From: Echria macrotheca
Taxonomy: Eukaryota; Ascomycota; Sordariomycetes; Sordariales; Schizotheciaceae
Direction: 5' to 3'
NCBI GenBank assembly: GCA_030411725.1
Contig: MU839843.1
Coordinates: forward strand, 124,001-188,000
DNA: 64,000 bases
Shown: piece by piece, positions 51,256 through 63,219 of the stretch
Numbering within the stretch: the first letter of the stretch is position 1
Layout of the letters: each line of letters opens with the position of its first letter
Position numbers and translations under genes: made by a program
Notes under the pieces: generated by a model
What the model was told of the DNA's origin: nothing
Databases searched by the model: none
The model's input: only the letters and a program-made list of their open reading frames with translations

Positions 51256-54200
51256 GATGGTGAGTGGTTTTGCCAAAGAATTGGAGCTTGGAAAATGTAC
51301 ATTGTCAAGGCAGACCAGGCCGACCGGGCGGGGAGGTTATAGATGCTAGAGGCACCCACGGAGCAGGCACCGGTTCCGATAGTTGTGTGCGGGTGGAATG
51401 CTGTGGCGAAATGGCCGCCCTTCTGGAATGTCTGCGGCCGCACGCGGGAAGCTGGAGCTGCTGCTGCTCACGCCAGCAGATCGCAACTGTTTATTGAGCG
51501 TCGGCCAAGGCGAGCGGGATGCGGGCGAGTAGAAGCGGACAAAAGTGAGAAGAAGCGGTCACAAGAACTGACCAAGGTATTGCAACATCCACTGCCCGCT
51601 CGCACGCGCTACTGAGGTACAGTGACCTGCCCGTCGCCAGCAGACAACTCAGAGTGGGGTGGAGGTGGGTCGGCGTCGGGTGCTGACACAGTGCGATCTC
51701 AGTGCATCCTTGTCAGCGCCGATACCGCGTGACCCGAACTCCCAGATGTCGGAAACAAAATGGCGAGTGATGTCAGGGCACGCACCGTGCCGGTAGTTCT
51801 GTGGCACCGTCTCGGGACATTGACCCTCACCACGGCCATCTCTGGACCCCTGTTGGCCATGCAAGCCATGTCGCCCTTTCCACAGTCGCTGCTTTGAAAG
51901 ACAACTGAACTGCAGAATGTCTTCCGCTGAACCCGGCAACTGGGAAGGAAATCATCCCGCCGGCAGCTCTGACATCATCCCAACTTGTTCGTACGAGACT
52001 CGGTCCCAAATCCACGCAGAATGCGTGGGCAGTCTCCAGAAACGAAAGCCGCAAAGTGGAAAGGCTATTCTTCGGGTGTGCGTGCCACTGTGTACCGCCC
52101 GTTTGTTGAGGGCAGGACCCTTGCTGATCTTCGACCGGCGGGCGCTCCCCCAAGTCAGAGCCAAGAGGAGCCTCATCGGCAGCGCTTCCCTTCCCAGAAG
52201 GGTGTCGGGGCGAAGCGGCGGCCGGCGGGCGGGCTGGCCTTTCGGCCACGATGGCAGCCCGGCCCTGGGATTTTCTGATCAAGTGACAGTCCGGGCGCTG
52301 ACAGCGGCATCCCGCACAAACCGTGGTTACGAGATGAAAATAGCCAACACCTCAGCATCCCAGCCGCAACATGACTATGTACTGTCCAGAATGCACGCAG
52401 TTATTTCAGTCGTATGCTTGGCAACAGCAGCAAACATTGCAACTGCCAACTGCCACGCGGGGAGACACAAGGTGGGCAGACAGAGGCGGTGATGGTTCCA
52501 GCAGATCAAAGCCGCCGTGGCATCGCTAATCACGAAAAACGATGCGCCGCAGATGACGCTAATCTTGTCTCCAGGCCGCTAACGACGGCGTCGGCGAGAG
52601 CCACGGCGCCTCATTTCCAGGGGCAAACAGGCCATCAATTGAAATGAGATAACCAGTCTGCGGCTCCAGCCAGACCACATGGCAGCGATGCTCGCGCTGT
52701 TTGGGCATGTTCGCGTCCTCAATGCCATCGCTGATGACTCTTTGGTAACGCGCTTTCTTGGGCTGTCAGGGCCATCACCTCATTCAGACTGGCAGTCTGG
52801 GTACCTGTACCTTCCGCCCGCGCTCCCGCACTGCCGTGGCAGCCCGGTGAAAAGCGTGGACTCCGGGCACCCCGCGGGGGTCTCGGAAGAGCAACCGGCC
52901 AGGCTGCAGGGCGCCCCCCACCGTGTGTTTGTCGACTCCCGATCTTCACCGCCCGGTCTGTGGTTGGCAGAAATTGCATTTCGCCCCCCGCCGAAGACAC
53001 CACGACATTTTCTCTCCGTCGTGGCCCAACTCGGGCTGCAAAATTTCACCATGACACCCCCATAATCTTGGGCAGTCACAGCCTTTACGGCCTTTTGTCA
53101 GCTCTCATCCACAGCTTAACTAGTCGTCCGATGTGGCAGGCTCGAACCCACGCGGCAAATAAGCCACATGCAGCATGAGATTCTCTCGTGATGCGGGCTT
53201 CCCCGCAGCCCGCGGTCCCTATTGGATGCGACGCCATCGCACACCATCCAGACCGCTCCTTGGGCTACCCGCGCACCACGCTGGACTGCTCGCTGCCACC
53301 CACTGCCACCCTCCCAAGCCTCCCACTACCACAGCAAATTTGTTCGCAGGGCGAGACTGGCGCGTCCAAGGCCGGTTCCTGGCCAGACCGATATTCGAGA
53401 GGATGGAACGCATTGAGGACGACACCCTCTTTTTGGGACCCCGATTGGCCGAGACGAGACGAATCGAACACACAGAACCAGATCCTCGGCGGTCTGCGAG
53501 TGGAGGAAAGTGGTCATCTGAGCACCTTCTCAAACGGGATCAACTGCGAGAAAGAGCACAACCCGCATATGCGGCTTTTTGCGGTGCTGTCGACCAGAGA
53601 CGAGGCCGTGGTGCCCCCCAACAATTCATGCCGCATCCATACGCCTGCCCGGCCATTCGCTGGCACCGGCAGATCAGGGTCTCAACGGTCTCCACCGGTC
53701 CAGACCCGCCCGTTGGCTTTTTTACCCCAGATTTTTGGCCCGTCCGATCCTTGCGGGATTTGAGCTCGGCGTGGCAATGCCGTCCCGAGAGTGCCGTCCG
53801 GGTTTCTTGACTGGCAGACTGCGGACGGGATTTGCTGGGTTTGGCGACGCTCACTCATAAGTACAGGATCCAAGCCGGAGATGATCTTCTGCCGTGCCTG
53901 CCGTGTACTCCGTACCGCGACTTGGTGCAACCGGTCCTCACAGGCTCAGTCAGGTATCCGCCAATTCGGAGCGCCGTACAACCGTATTGGATGAACAGAG
54001 ATTTGCAGGTGCGGACCCTGATCGCTCCGTGCCACGGTGCGGGGACACCGCAGATCTAATTCCGTCCGGGTCTGGGAGCCGCCGTCGTCGTAGGCAAACC
54101 GGAAGAGCTGGTTGGATAATGGCTTCGGCGGGTGTGTGTATCACAAGGCACACACGACGATCGCCTAGCTCGGTTGTGCACTCACACAGCTCGCAAACTC

Positions 54201-55515
54201 GGCGGTCCACTGCCGTGTAATAAGTGAGAGTGTGTGGCTATGTGCTTTACTCGGGGTTTTCTTGTGACGCGTGGGAGGGGGAGGTGACCCGGTATCTTCG
54301 GGGAATCAGCTCGATGAGTCGGTGAGGATGTTGATGGCAGACTCACCAAGCAGCGGAAAGAGTTATACGTAATCATCTGCCCTTCAAAAACCGTTGTGGG
54401 CAGGAACTAGGCGGTTCACTGTTTCTACGCCGTCGGGTCCCGTGCAGTATCCCTAAACCCGCCGAGTGTTCTCCCTGTGCCCGGAGGTTATATATCCCTG
54501 TCAGAGCCGGACCGTAGTCATCGTACGGATTTAACGATAGAGTTGAGCTTGGCAGTGAGGTATAAGCCGGCTGCGGTGTATCCTCTGGATTTCAAGAGAC
54601 AAATGATGGAGATACAAGTCATCCTGTTCTGATCCATGACTTGCTGCATTGGCGGCCGAATAAGGCATCTATCGAAATGAGGCAGGCCTTTTGTCCTGAT
54701 CAAAAGCCTTCCCGATCGAATTATACGTCTGTCCGCCCGTATCATAGGCATGGTTTCGGGCATTGCAGGTTATCATGATCAGAGTGCACATCTTTTGTCA
54801 CTCCGGATATGGCTTGCAAGTTGCCACTGGAGCTAGACTCGCTTGGTTGGTGATCATGGCTTGAATTGCTGCAGCCGGACCTAATGCCTAGGTAGGTACC
54901 TACTTACTTGAACCGTAATACAAGCTATAGCGTCTGGTCTGCCTTTCCACGGACAATGTTGCAGAGTAAGATACTCCGTGTTTTCGACCGGCAACAAGGG
55001 GTGTTCAGCGTCCAAGATCCTGAATGAGGTTGCTCCGGTTCAGGTTCTCCACCATTCGCTTTCCAGTACCAGGAGATCAGGGCCGAATTCCCATGCCACT
55101 AGTCGCCAAAACCCCGGGTACTTCTGGATCGGTTTGGTGATCTTGGCCATGACGGTGAGGTTTCCAACGGTCCGTAGGTCCGGACATCTTGCTCCAGAAA
55201 GTCGAAATAAGGTCAATTCTCTTTGCTAGTACGTGCGACGAATTGGGGCACACGAAATTGATCCAGTTTGGTATCTTGAGCACCTGACGCTGCCCTGGTT
55301 GAGGTCTGGTTTTGAGTATTTGCTCGGAATTTGCTCAGGCCGGGTTACCTTTGCTCTCCCTCTCGTTCATTTGCTGCGTCGGCCGTCTATTCCCCCGACT
55401 TCGGCCATTGGATCACGTTGTGTTACCTAGTTAGGGATGCCCAACAGAAGAAATCTGCGGGGTCGTTGCTTTTCCCCTGTCCTAGACAACTTTCAGCCTC
55501 CTTTTTCTAATCAAG
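51256..55515. other. 4.2-kb gene-poor region
   Basis: No convincing gene. The first ~300 bases are the promoter of the preceding minus-strand gene. Between 53175 and 53860 several overlapping frames are open on both strands at once, without domain or codon bias. A tRNA-like T-arm remnant lies near 53130-53155 (minus). A CCTAGGTAGGTACCTAC palindrome is at 54887-54903. It could hold old, eroded insertions, but no terminal repeats or transposase frames are recognisable. Confidence 0.4.
54887..54903. repeat. CCTAGGTAGGTACCTAC palindromic element
   Basis: One of several intergenic copies of short CCTAGG/ACCTA/TAGGT palindromic words in the window (also near 3301-3395, 18611, 25151, 34741, 37201, 41871 and 63070). 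Perfect in sequence but short; function unknown. Confidence 0.4.
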
Positions 55516-57754
55516 ATGGCAGTTGTCATTGGCGAATACCACGTTCAAGCGTGGAAATTTTCTATCTCATACAAGCTTGGACTCAAGCCTCCAGATACGT
55601 CAGGAGGTGTTGGGTTGCAAGCTCGCGATCACACTACTGCACAACCCGGATCTGAAACAAGAATTAACCCTCCTGCGACTGGGTCATCGAGCGTACCGCC
55701 ATGGGAACACAGCGACGGTCGAACCGCCGAGTTCCAGAATGTGGGACCGCGAGAGCACGAACCAGCCGAACGCACATCTACGCCATCCCATGATCTCGGT
55801 GATGGCCAGGATTTGGACCTCCCAGAATCCGGCGTGCCTCTTCTCGATGAGATAGACGGCGGCGAGCTTAAATCTCAGCGGGGAATTCACGCTTTGCTCA
55901 TTGAAGAGAGTACCAGCCCCAGACTCTTGATTCGAGGTCTAGGCCAGGTCCACGGTCAACTCTCGCATACCGACGACACAGGCGTGTCGATCCTCGCATT
56001 GGAATTTCTCTTGACCCTCTCGAATGGTGACCAACAAAGATCACCGATATCTTTTGAGTTCTCCCTCAAGGTGCAGGCTGGGCGAGGGCAAGAGACCGAG
56101 CACGGCAAAGGTCCCGAACCAGAGGTCATCGACTTTGCTCCTCATGGCGAGGAGAACAGGCGAGGAAAAAGATCTGGTCTGAGTACCACAATGCTATGGG
56201 CCGACCGGGGGAGTTCACGCTCATCGGGGTGCCTATGGCTATGGGATCCATTACCCCAAGCGCAAGGGTCACGGATCGCCATCGCCATCAAGAATCCAAG
56301 CCGAGACGCCATCATACTCAAGGCATCTGTCCGGTCTAAGATGGAAACGTGGCCGGGCATGACCGGGATGAAAAACATGAGAAGGTTCGCTGGTGAGACC
56401 CGTATCACCGTCATTCCTAAGCCGCCGACCGAAGGGCCGATGCCGATGTGGGAAGACATGGGTTCCGACTTCCTGCGCAACCTGCTAGACACATACGAGC
56501 TGGATTCGGGAGATGCATCCGCTGCTGAGGCCGCAGCTGTGGCGGAAGAGAAAGACAAGGCAGGAGACGAGGCGCCACCCCGGTCCCATCAGAGCACCCC
56601 CCAAGTATCTCCCCAAGGAGAGGTAGGCGGTGCTCCAAGAAATGATGGCGTCCCAGCCAAGGAGTCCACGTTCAGTCGACCGTCTCAGTCACCAACCGCT
56701 CCCGATGCGCCTGCCGCTGAGAGAGCCAGAGGTGCCCCGGACACAACGACCAGCGGCACATCTGACCTCAGCCACGTCCAGCGCAAGCTAATTTTTGATC
56801 ACAAGCCCCAGGTGTTGATCAGAACATCGAAGTTTGAGATGGAGCTGGGTATACTGTCTATTTTGGTCGAAGGGAACAACCTGGGATGTGCCAGGATGGA
56901 GACATGGCAAAGAAACATCAGTCTCGGCCAAATTAGCCTAGGCAGACCGATCAGCTTTGGCGGATGGCTACCACGTGAGTGGATCACGAAGAGTACGTAT
57001 TCTCGCCTCTCCTGTTCCTTAATCAACCAGTTCGGCTAACATAATGACAAAACTAGGAGGGCCTGAACTCGGAGACAACCAGAAACTCTATTTCGTGATT
57101 GGAATCTTCGAGCCATCCCGCGATAAACCAGTGGAGACTATTGTCAAAGTGGGTGACGGGCGCAAAAACGATAACTTCTCCAAAGATGTGTCCAGGGCAG
57201 TAAGAAAACTCAGGGGTCTGCACAGGTTTCTCTCCCTAAAATCGGTGGCGGGGTTTGCCATCTACGAGGTAAGATATCTTGAATATGTTGACATGCTCAG
57301 AGGTGTGAGCTGATACCGGTACAGTGCGGAGCACACGGGCGCCATACCCACATCAAAGATCCGGAAGCTGAACAATATCTGGTCGCGCTATTTGAGGCCT
57401 GGAGAGCCGGTGAGGTCTTCAAAGCCCAGTGGCAAGACTGGATCATGAAGAACCTGAACCGCGGGAATCCGCAGCCCGCAGCCGGCTCGTACTCGATCCG
57501 GCTGGTTCTGCGTTGGGATACATACCGCATCAGTTTTGCCATCATGTTGCCGGTCTTCCTCAGCATCATCGCCGGTGTTACCTACCAGGAGCTCACCGGG
57601 GATGTCCAGACCGCGTGGAGTATTGCTTCTTATGTGGTGACGGGTGTTGGAGGTACGCAAAACTTTAGACGTTTATGTCAAACAACGTACGCTGACATCT
57701 GTAACAGTTGTTGCCGCCCTTTTGACACTCGTCACCGCACTTGGGCCTTCTTAG
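55516..57754 (+). CDS. Unknown fungal protein with C-terminal membrane hairpin, 4 exons, 687 aa
   Basis: Exons 55516-56992, 57057-57268, 57325-57652 and 57708-57754 (donors GTACGT, GTAAGA, GTACGC). The N-terminal ~320 residues are globular and poorly conserved (MAVVIGEYHVQAWKFSISY...). A disordered Ala/Glu/Pro/Ser linker (~330-415) follows, then a second globular block (VQRKLIFDHKPQVLIRTSKFEMELGILSILVEG) and finally RWDTYRISFAIMLPVFLSIIAGVTYQE with a second hydrophobic segment SIASYVVTGVGVVAALLTLVTALGPS at the very end. The end pair of helices makes it a C-terminally anchored membrane protein. I recognise this tail from fungal proteins of unknown function near HET genes, but cannot name a family. 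Confidence 0.68.
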
Positions 57755-58207
57755 CAAACGATCTGAAACGGAATTCCGCACTTGAGGGGGCAGCATGCTT
57801 CTTCTCGCGGGGGTTAGCTCTTCGGTCTTGGTGAACATACGTCCAGTCACTATTAACGTGATGAGCGAAGCGGGATCTCTCATTCAAATAGGTGCAGTGG
57901 GAAACTCTGAGAGTCTGTTGATTTGACTCAATTTTGATCCGCAAATGTGTCGGTTTCTTGCAGTTATCGGCCCGTTTCTTACAAGCCGACGCCTGAAGAT
58001 CATTCCCTGACGCCTCGCTGAAGTGATACAACGCCCGAGATATAAAGATAGGTAGGCAATCCGAAAGTCCATGTCACAGAACCAGATCCAAATACAACCC
58101 CTCACCTACTCGCACAAAGCCATTCACACAATTACTCAGGGCGTAAGAACTGGTATGTCGACGTTGTATGTCCTCATCCCTAGCCTTAATGGTACCTACT
58201 CGGCAGC
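57755..58207. other. intergenic, convergent 3' ends
   Basis: Between the tail-anchored protein gene and the stop of HET protein 3. Nothing recognised. Confidence 0.4.
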
Positions 58208-60773
58208 CTACACCAAGACCAACTCCTCCTCCGAAACTCCATCAAAAGGACCACGTACCTCATGGCCGGTGAAATCGTCAAAAAGCATAAACGCCCCGAT
58301 CCTCCGCCACCCCTCCGCACCACCGCCCGCCGGAACAACAACAATCCCAGCATACTGATACGAAGTCTTCCACGTACTCGGCACATCCTCCCCCCTGACA
58401 AAGTCATACGTCCTCTTCGCCACATCCGCCGCATCCACATGCCAGGCCTGCTCCACCGTCAAAACCATGTGCGCCCCCTCCGGCAATACATCCCCCTTCT
58501 TCACCGACGACTCGTCATGCGCATACTTTAGCACACGCGGCCGGACAGCCTCGCCGCGCCACATATTCGCATGCCTCCCCATGATCAACTCCGTCTCCCC
58601 GAACGGGACGACATACAACATACCAAACTCATCCCACCACTCAAACCCGCACGGAATCCTCTTCGCCCTTAGCGTGACGCTCATCCCCTCAAAGTCATGC
58701 AGCAGCACGTCCGATCCACCCCCGGCCCCGGCCCCAGCCTTGGGATGCCGATACCCCAGAACCGAAGCCTCAAACACCCCATGCCGCCGATACGTCTGCA
58801 TCGTAGTCCGAAAAGGCCAATCCAGCACATCCCCCCCGATAGCCGTCGCCATCGGGACAATAGCGAACCAACTCCACGAGGGCGCCTTCTTCATCTCCCG
58901 TTTCCGCTTGTCCACCTTTGCCTGCTCGGCAGCCGCGTTGTCCCCTACCAAAGCGAGCCCCACGCTCCAGAGCATATCGAACGCAAACAGCTCCCGCCAC
59001 AGCCCGGCTAGATACGTCACGCCGGCGGCGGCCTGGATCGCGCGCGCGATGCCGGCAAAGGCAATTCCCCTGTCGAATTCCTTGGTCAGCTCGGCGGCGC
59101 GGTAGTCTCGCACTAACGGGCCCCACTGGGCGTCTGCGTTGGTTCTGTCCTCGTCGAAGTCGAGGAATAGGTTTTTGTTCTTCTTCTTCTCCGCTTCTGG
59201 AGGACTACTATCGGCGGCGGTCGTCTGGGGAGCCGTCGCTTCGGAATGAAACGACGCTGCTATCCCGGTGATGATGCGGTGGAAGTGGCTCTTGCTCCCT
59301 GGGACGGTGGTCAACGGCCCGTAGAACTCGTCGATGATGGCGTCGCAGCATTCCCAGAGCTGTCTGTCCTGGCCTATGTATACCGTGCGCGGACAGAGGA
59401 GGCGCTCCTGGAAGACCCAGCCGCGGGAGAGCAGGGGCCAGAGGGTTTTGTAGACTGTGGGCGACCAGGCTGGGCGGTGGTAGCCTGGGCGGTAGTTGAT
59501 TACTAGCGTCTTCTCGTTCCATTTTGAGGACGACGGCGGGGACGTCAAGCAGGGCAGGTGTACGCGCGGATCGCGGAGGTGGTTCTGGGGCGTGTCGCTG
59601 TCGGGCGGGAAGGTGTAGGAGATGTTCACGGCTGTGCCGCCGTAGACGGAGGCCATGAGGAGGGCCTCGCGCGTCCAGTCCTCGGGGCTGTCTTGGATGA
59701 TGCAGAGGGAGTCGATCCAGATGTAGCGGTAACCGAGGGCGCGGGTGATGTGGATTGCGTAGACGTATTTGTCGGGTAGAGACGACAAAGGGATGTCTAG
59801 GGTAAAGGCGGCGAGGGTGGAGAGTTGCAGCTGGGGACAGGAAGACGGGTTGAGGCCCCACATGTGGCTGAGGGTGGTGTATTCCAGGTTGGGATTCTCC
59901 GATAGTATGGAGGAGACGGAGGGTTCAAGACGGACGCGGTCGTTGCTGAGATCAAGGAGGCGGGAGGGGAGTCTGCGAGTTGGGGAGACAAGATGGGGGA
60001 ATTGGCGGCAGCGGGCGTGGGAGGTTGAGCAGTTTTGTTGCCAGGCCTTGATTTTAGAGTAGGTTGATGGGTGGAGGGATGAAATAGGGGAGGAAGTGAA
60101 GTTGAGGGTTTCCTTGTTGAGTTTGGGGTCTATCTTGTTAGGGATGTATGTAGTCAGCGGTTCATGGGGTACATACTGGAAGAATGGTGGACGTGTAGGT
60201 CAGCATACACCTTGTCCTTCCTCACCAGGTTGATGCTCAGATCGATGTATCCGTTCTCAGATCTTGCTGCATTAGTTTCTCGTTTCAAAAGTCAGGAGGG
60301 CCGGCATGGACTCACATTCCCGGCGAGGAAGCAATCTTGTACCACAACTTCTTGGCCCGATCCGTCTCCTTGCCCACCATAATCTCATACTCCTTCTCGG
60401 GATCCCGTGCCGTCAGTCGAACCTCGACCGGCTCGTCCGCACTCCCCACACCCCCAGTTCCATCCGTTCCGGGGTCGAGAAGATGTCCACCGGCGCGGAC
60501 CCACAAAAGCGCGCAGAGATGGCACTCACCGCTGTGGTAGCCGCGCCGTAAGTCGCGCGGGGTTCCAACAGTCCCCGTCTCCTCGACGCCAATGCGGATG
60601 TCCTTGCCCCGGCCTAGACGGCGTAGCAGAGCAGATGACTGTACAAAGTCATCGCATGGCTTGCAGAGCGTGTTGAGTGTCACAACGGTGGACTCGGGCA
60701 CCGAACCCTCGAAGCGGGCGGCAAAGGGGATCCTGGCAAGGTTGTTGTCCTGGTCTGTCGCGATGGCAGTCAT
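58208..60773 (-). CDS. HET-domain protein 3, 3 exons, 821 aa
   Basis: Exons 60773-60316, 60262-60177 and 60129-58208. The second exon uses an AAG acceptor, which is the only choice that keeps frame. The N-terminal ~150 residues have a Cys-based segment (LCKPCDDF, CHLCALLW) that commonly precedes HET domains. Then TLSHMWG (267-273), YVYAIHITRALGYRYIWIDSLCIIQDSPEDW and GWVFQERLLCPRTVYIG give the HET domain of the common 'YIWIDSLCIIQ' subtype, different from HET proteins 1 and 2. HET triggers cell death on non-self recognition. The ~380 C-terminal residues have no domain that I recognise. A TLSHMWG loop instead of the usual TLSYxWG is a small oddity. Confidence 0.85.
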
Positions 60774-61536
60774 TTTTCCGATGAACCGACTACCTATGGA
60801 TCGAAGTTGGAGCAATACGGTTCAATACGGGTTGGTGAGTGTCCAAGAACTGAGAGAGTTGAAGTTTAGATGGTGCAGTCAGCCTGTCAGGCGTAATCCA
60901 TGCGCATATTGGCCAAAGTAAGCGTTGGGTAGCAATGTTATTGTTGGTTATGCATGCCTTGCCTTAGCGGTGTTCTCCTGTGGGCAAAAGTTCTTTGCTG
61001 GAAGTTTTACCCCCCTTGAGTTCAGGAGGCCCGTCTTGAACTGTGCCTCGCATGCACATCTGGGTGGAAGTATACAGAATCTCATCCCCGGCGCCCAGTT
61101 CGTTGCCAAGTTGCATAATCAGCACCGCCGGTGACCCCTCCTCTTGGCGGCCGGATCACTGAACCTTAGTGCGACCCCTCACTATCGCCGGCGCGGGCTC
61201 GTCTCGCCTCGGACCACTCACACCCCGCCCAGACCTCGGCCGGCCCCACTCGCACCGGAGCATCTGCAAGGGATTCCTGAGCAAGCCCGGCCGCGCTTCC
61301 GCAACGAGCGGACGCGCGGGGCGGGTCCACCTAGTCTTGGTATTCGGGGAGGCGATGCACATGTGGTGCCATCACCCCTGAGACTCCTCTCCCCCGCCCC
61401 CACCCCTCTCGAATGACAATTCGCGCATACCCAGACCCTGCCGATCAATTTTTACCGTTTCTACACCGATCTACACCTCGAATACCTCACCGACGGACAA
61501 CAAGAGAAAAAACAAATAAAAGAAAAGAAAAGAAAA
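60774..61536. promoter_or_regulatory. Divergent promoter region: HET protein 3 (-) / LaeA-like gene (+)
   Basis: No coding region recognised. The last ~40 bases before the LaeA-like ATG are an A-rich leader (AAAGAAAAG repeats). Confidence 0.45.
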
Positions 61537-62765
61537 ATGGCCGAACAACCCGAACCCACCCCCTCGAACCCTCCCCCGGTCCCTGCCCCGGCACCGGTCC
61601 AGGCCCCGGTCACCGAAGCCCTCGCAGTTGACGACGATCTCGAGTCAGACCACGACTCGGTCCTCGGCAGCGAGAGCAGTTCCACGGCCTCCCTCTCCTC
61701 GTCCATCCTCCAATACCGCCACGAGAATGGGCGGACATACCATGCGTATAAAGATGGAAAGCAAGTTGCCTCACCCTAACCATTGACTGTAGTCCAAAAA
61801 GCATCTCGAAACTAACACGGATGAAAAAACACAGGTACGTCATGCCCAACGACGACCAGGAACAAGAACGGCTCGACCTGCAGCACCACCTCTTCCTGCT
61901 CACCTTCGACAACAAGCTCTACCTGTCCCCCGCCGGCCAGCACGGCCACGCGCTGCACAACGTCCTCGACGTCGGCACGGGCACGGGCATCTGGGCCGTC
62001 GACTTCGCCGACGAGCATCCAGCGACCAGCGTGATCGGCATCGACCTCAGCCCGATCCAGAGCCCGTTCGTGCCTCCAAACCTATCCTTTCAGGTCGACG
62101 ACATCGAGGAGCCGTGGACTTTCTCGGTCAAGTTCGATTTTATCTACTCGCGCATGATGACGGCCGCGCTCGCTAGCTTTCCCAGGTTCTTTGGGCAGGC
62201 GTACGCGAATCTGCAGCCCGGCGGGTGGTTGGAGATGGCGGATATCTGTCCCATCACGAGTGATGATGGGACGTTGACGGAGGATATGGCCATCCATAAG
62301 TGGGTTACGCAGTTGCTTGATGGGACGCGCATGATTGGGCGGCCGTTTGATGGCGCGTTCGAGTATAAGCGGCAGATGGAGGAGGCCGGGTTTGTGAATG
62401 TGCAGGAGCATGTGTTCAAGTGGCCGCAGAATCGGTGGCCGAAGGATGCCCGGTACAAGGAGCTCGGTCAGTGCCTCTATGTCTTTTGGGGGGGTGGGTG
62501 TGCTGACAGATGGTAGGAACGTGGACGCTCGAGAATATCACCTCGGGCCTCGAGGGGCTGAGCGCTGCCGTCTATACGCGCGTGCTTGGTTGGTCCAAGG
62601 AGGAGGTCGACGTGCTCCTGGCTCAGGTGCGGAATGAGATGAAGGATACCAAGATTCATTCGTACTGGCCTATGTGAGTGTTCTCTTGCGTCCCGGACGA
62701 AACTCCCGGACGAAACCAGGCTGACGATGACTAGCTACGTGGTGTACGGCCAGAAGCCGGTGTAA
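61537..62765 (+). CDS. LaeA-like SAM methyltransferase, 4 exons (first intron GC-AG)
   Basis: Exons 61537-61760, 61835-62466, 62517-62673 and 62735-62765 give 347 residues. The first intron begins GCAAGT rather than GT; no GT donor keeps frame, whereas the GC donor yields the family sequence HAYKDGKYVMPND. The N-terminus is Pro/Ser-rich. The class I fold carries LDVGTGTG (119-126, SAM-binding), GIDLSPIQ, NLSFQVDDIEEPWTF and AYANLQPGGWLEMAD. The C-terminus ends VVYGQKPV. LaeA in Aspergillus is a nuclear velvet-complex partner that controls secondary metabolism, but most LaeA-like paralogues are not global regulators, and many sit in or near clusters. Its 34-kb distance from the UstYa locus argues against a simple cluster gene. 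Confidence 0.88.
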
Positions 62766-63219
62766 AGCTGTGAAGATGTATGTTCATAGACGGCGGTGGT
62801 TTCCGTGCTTCTTTACGGTGGCATTTTGCTTTACTGGCAAGGGTATTTTGGCTAACAGATTATCCGTTTATACCTTGACTTTGGATGTTTTTTGTTGGTT
62901 TGTGGCAACGGTTTATCAGCCCGTGATTTTCGGTGCTGCTTCACCAGTGAACCCATGGAATAGGTAATCTACAAATCACACCACGTGATCCTTAAATGAC
63001 CACCTAAATACGTGCAGTGAGCCTCGTCACATTAACTGGGTTGTATGGAGGGTTTAAACAGTTAGCTGTATAGGTAAGGTAGCTAGGTAGGTAAGGAGTG
63101 TTGCTTTGAATGAAAACAAAATGTCAGCAGAAGTACAAAACTCGTCGACCCATGCGCTGCGTCCCTATCCTATGAAATGCCTGCGCCCACAGGCTACCCG
63201 CCTCCTATACTACCTTATG
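62766..63219. other. intergenic, convergent 3' ends
   Basis: Between the LaeA-like gene and the HeLo-like gene. A TAGGTAAGGTAGCTAGGTAGGTAAGG motif-rich patch lies at ~63071-63097. No gene. Confidence 0.4.

Noticed and set aside
53120..53160. Possible tRNA on the minus strand (GTGGGTTCGAGCC)
   Set aside because: T-stem pairing is broken (GTGGG versus CTGCC) and no matching acceptor, D or anticodon arm is found upstream; at most a remnant.
53175..53810. 211-codon plus-strand frame and overlapping frames
   Set aside because: Several frames on both strands are open at the same place; amino-acid composition is Arg/Pro-rich with no domain or codon bias.
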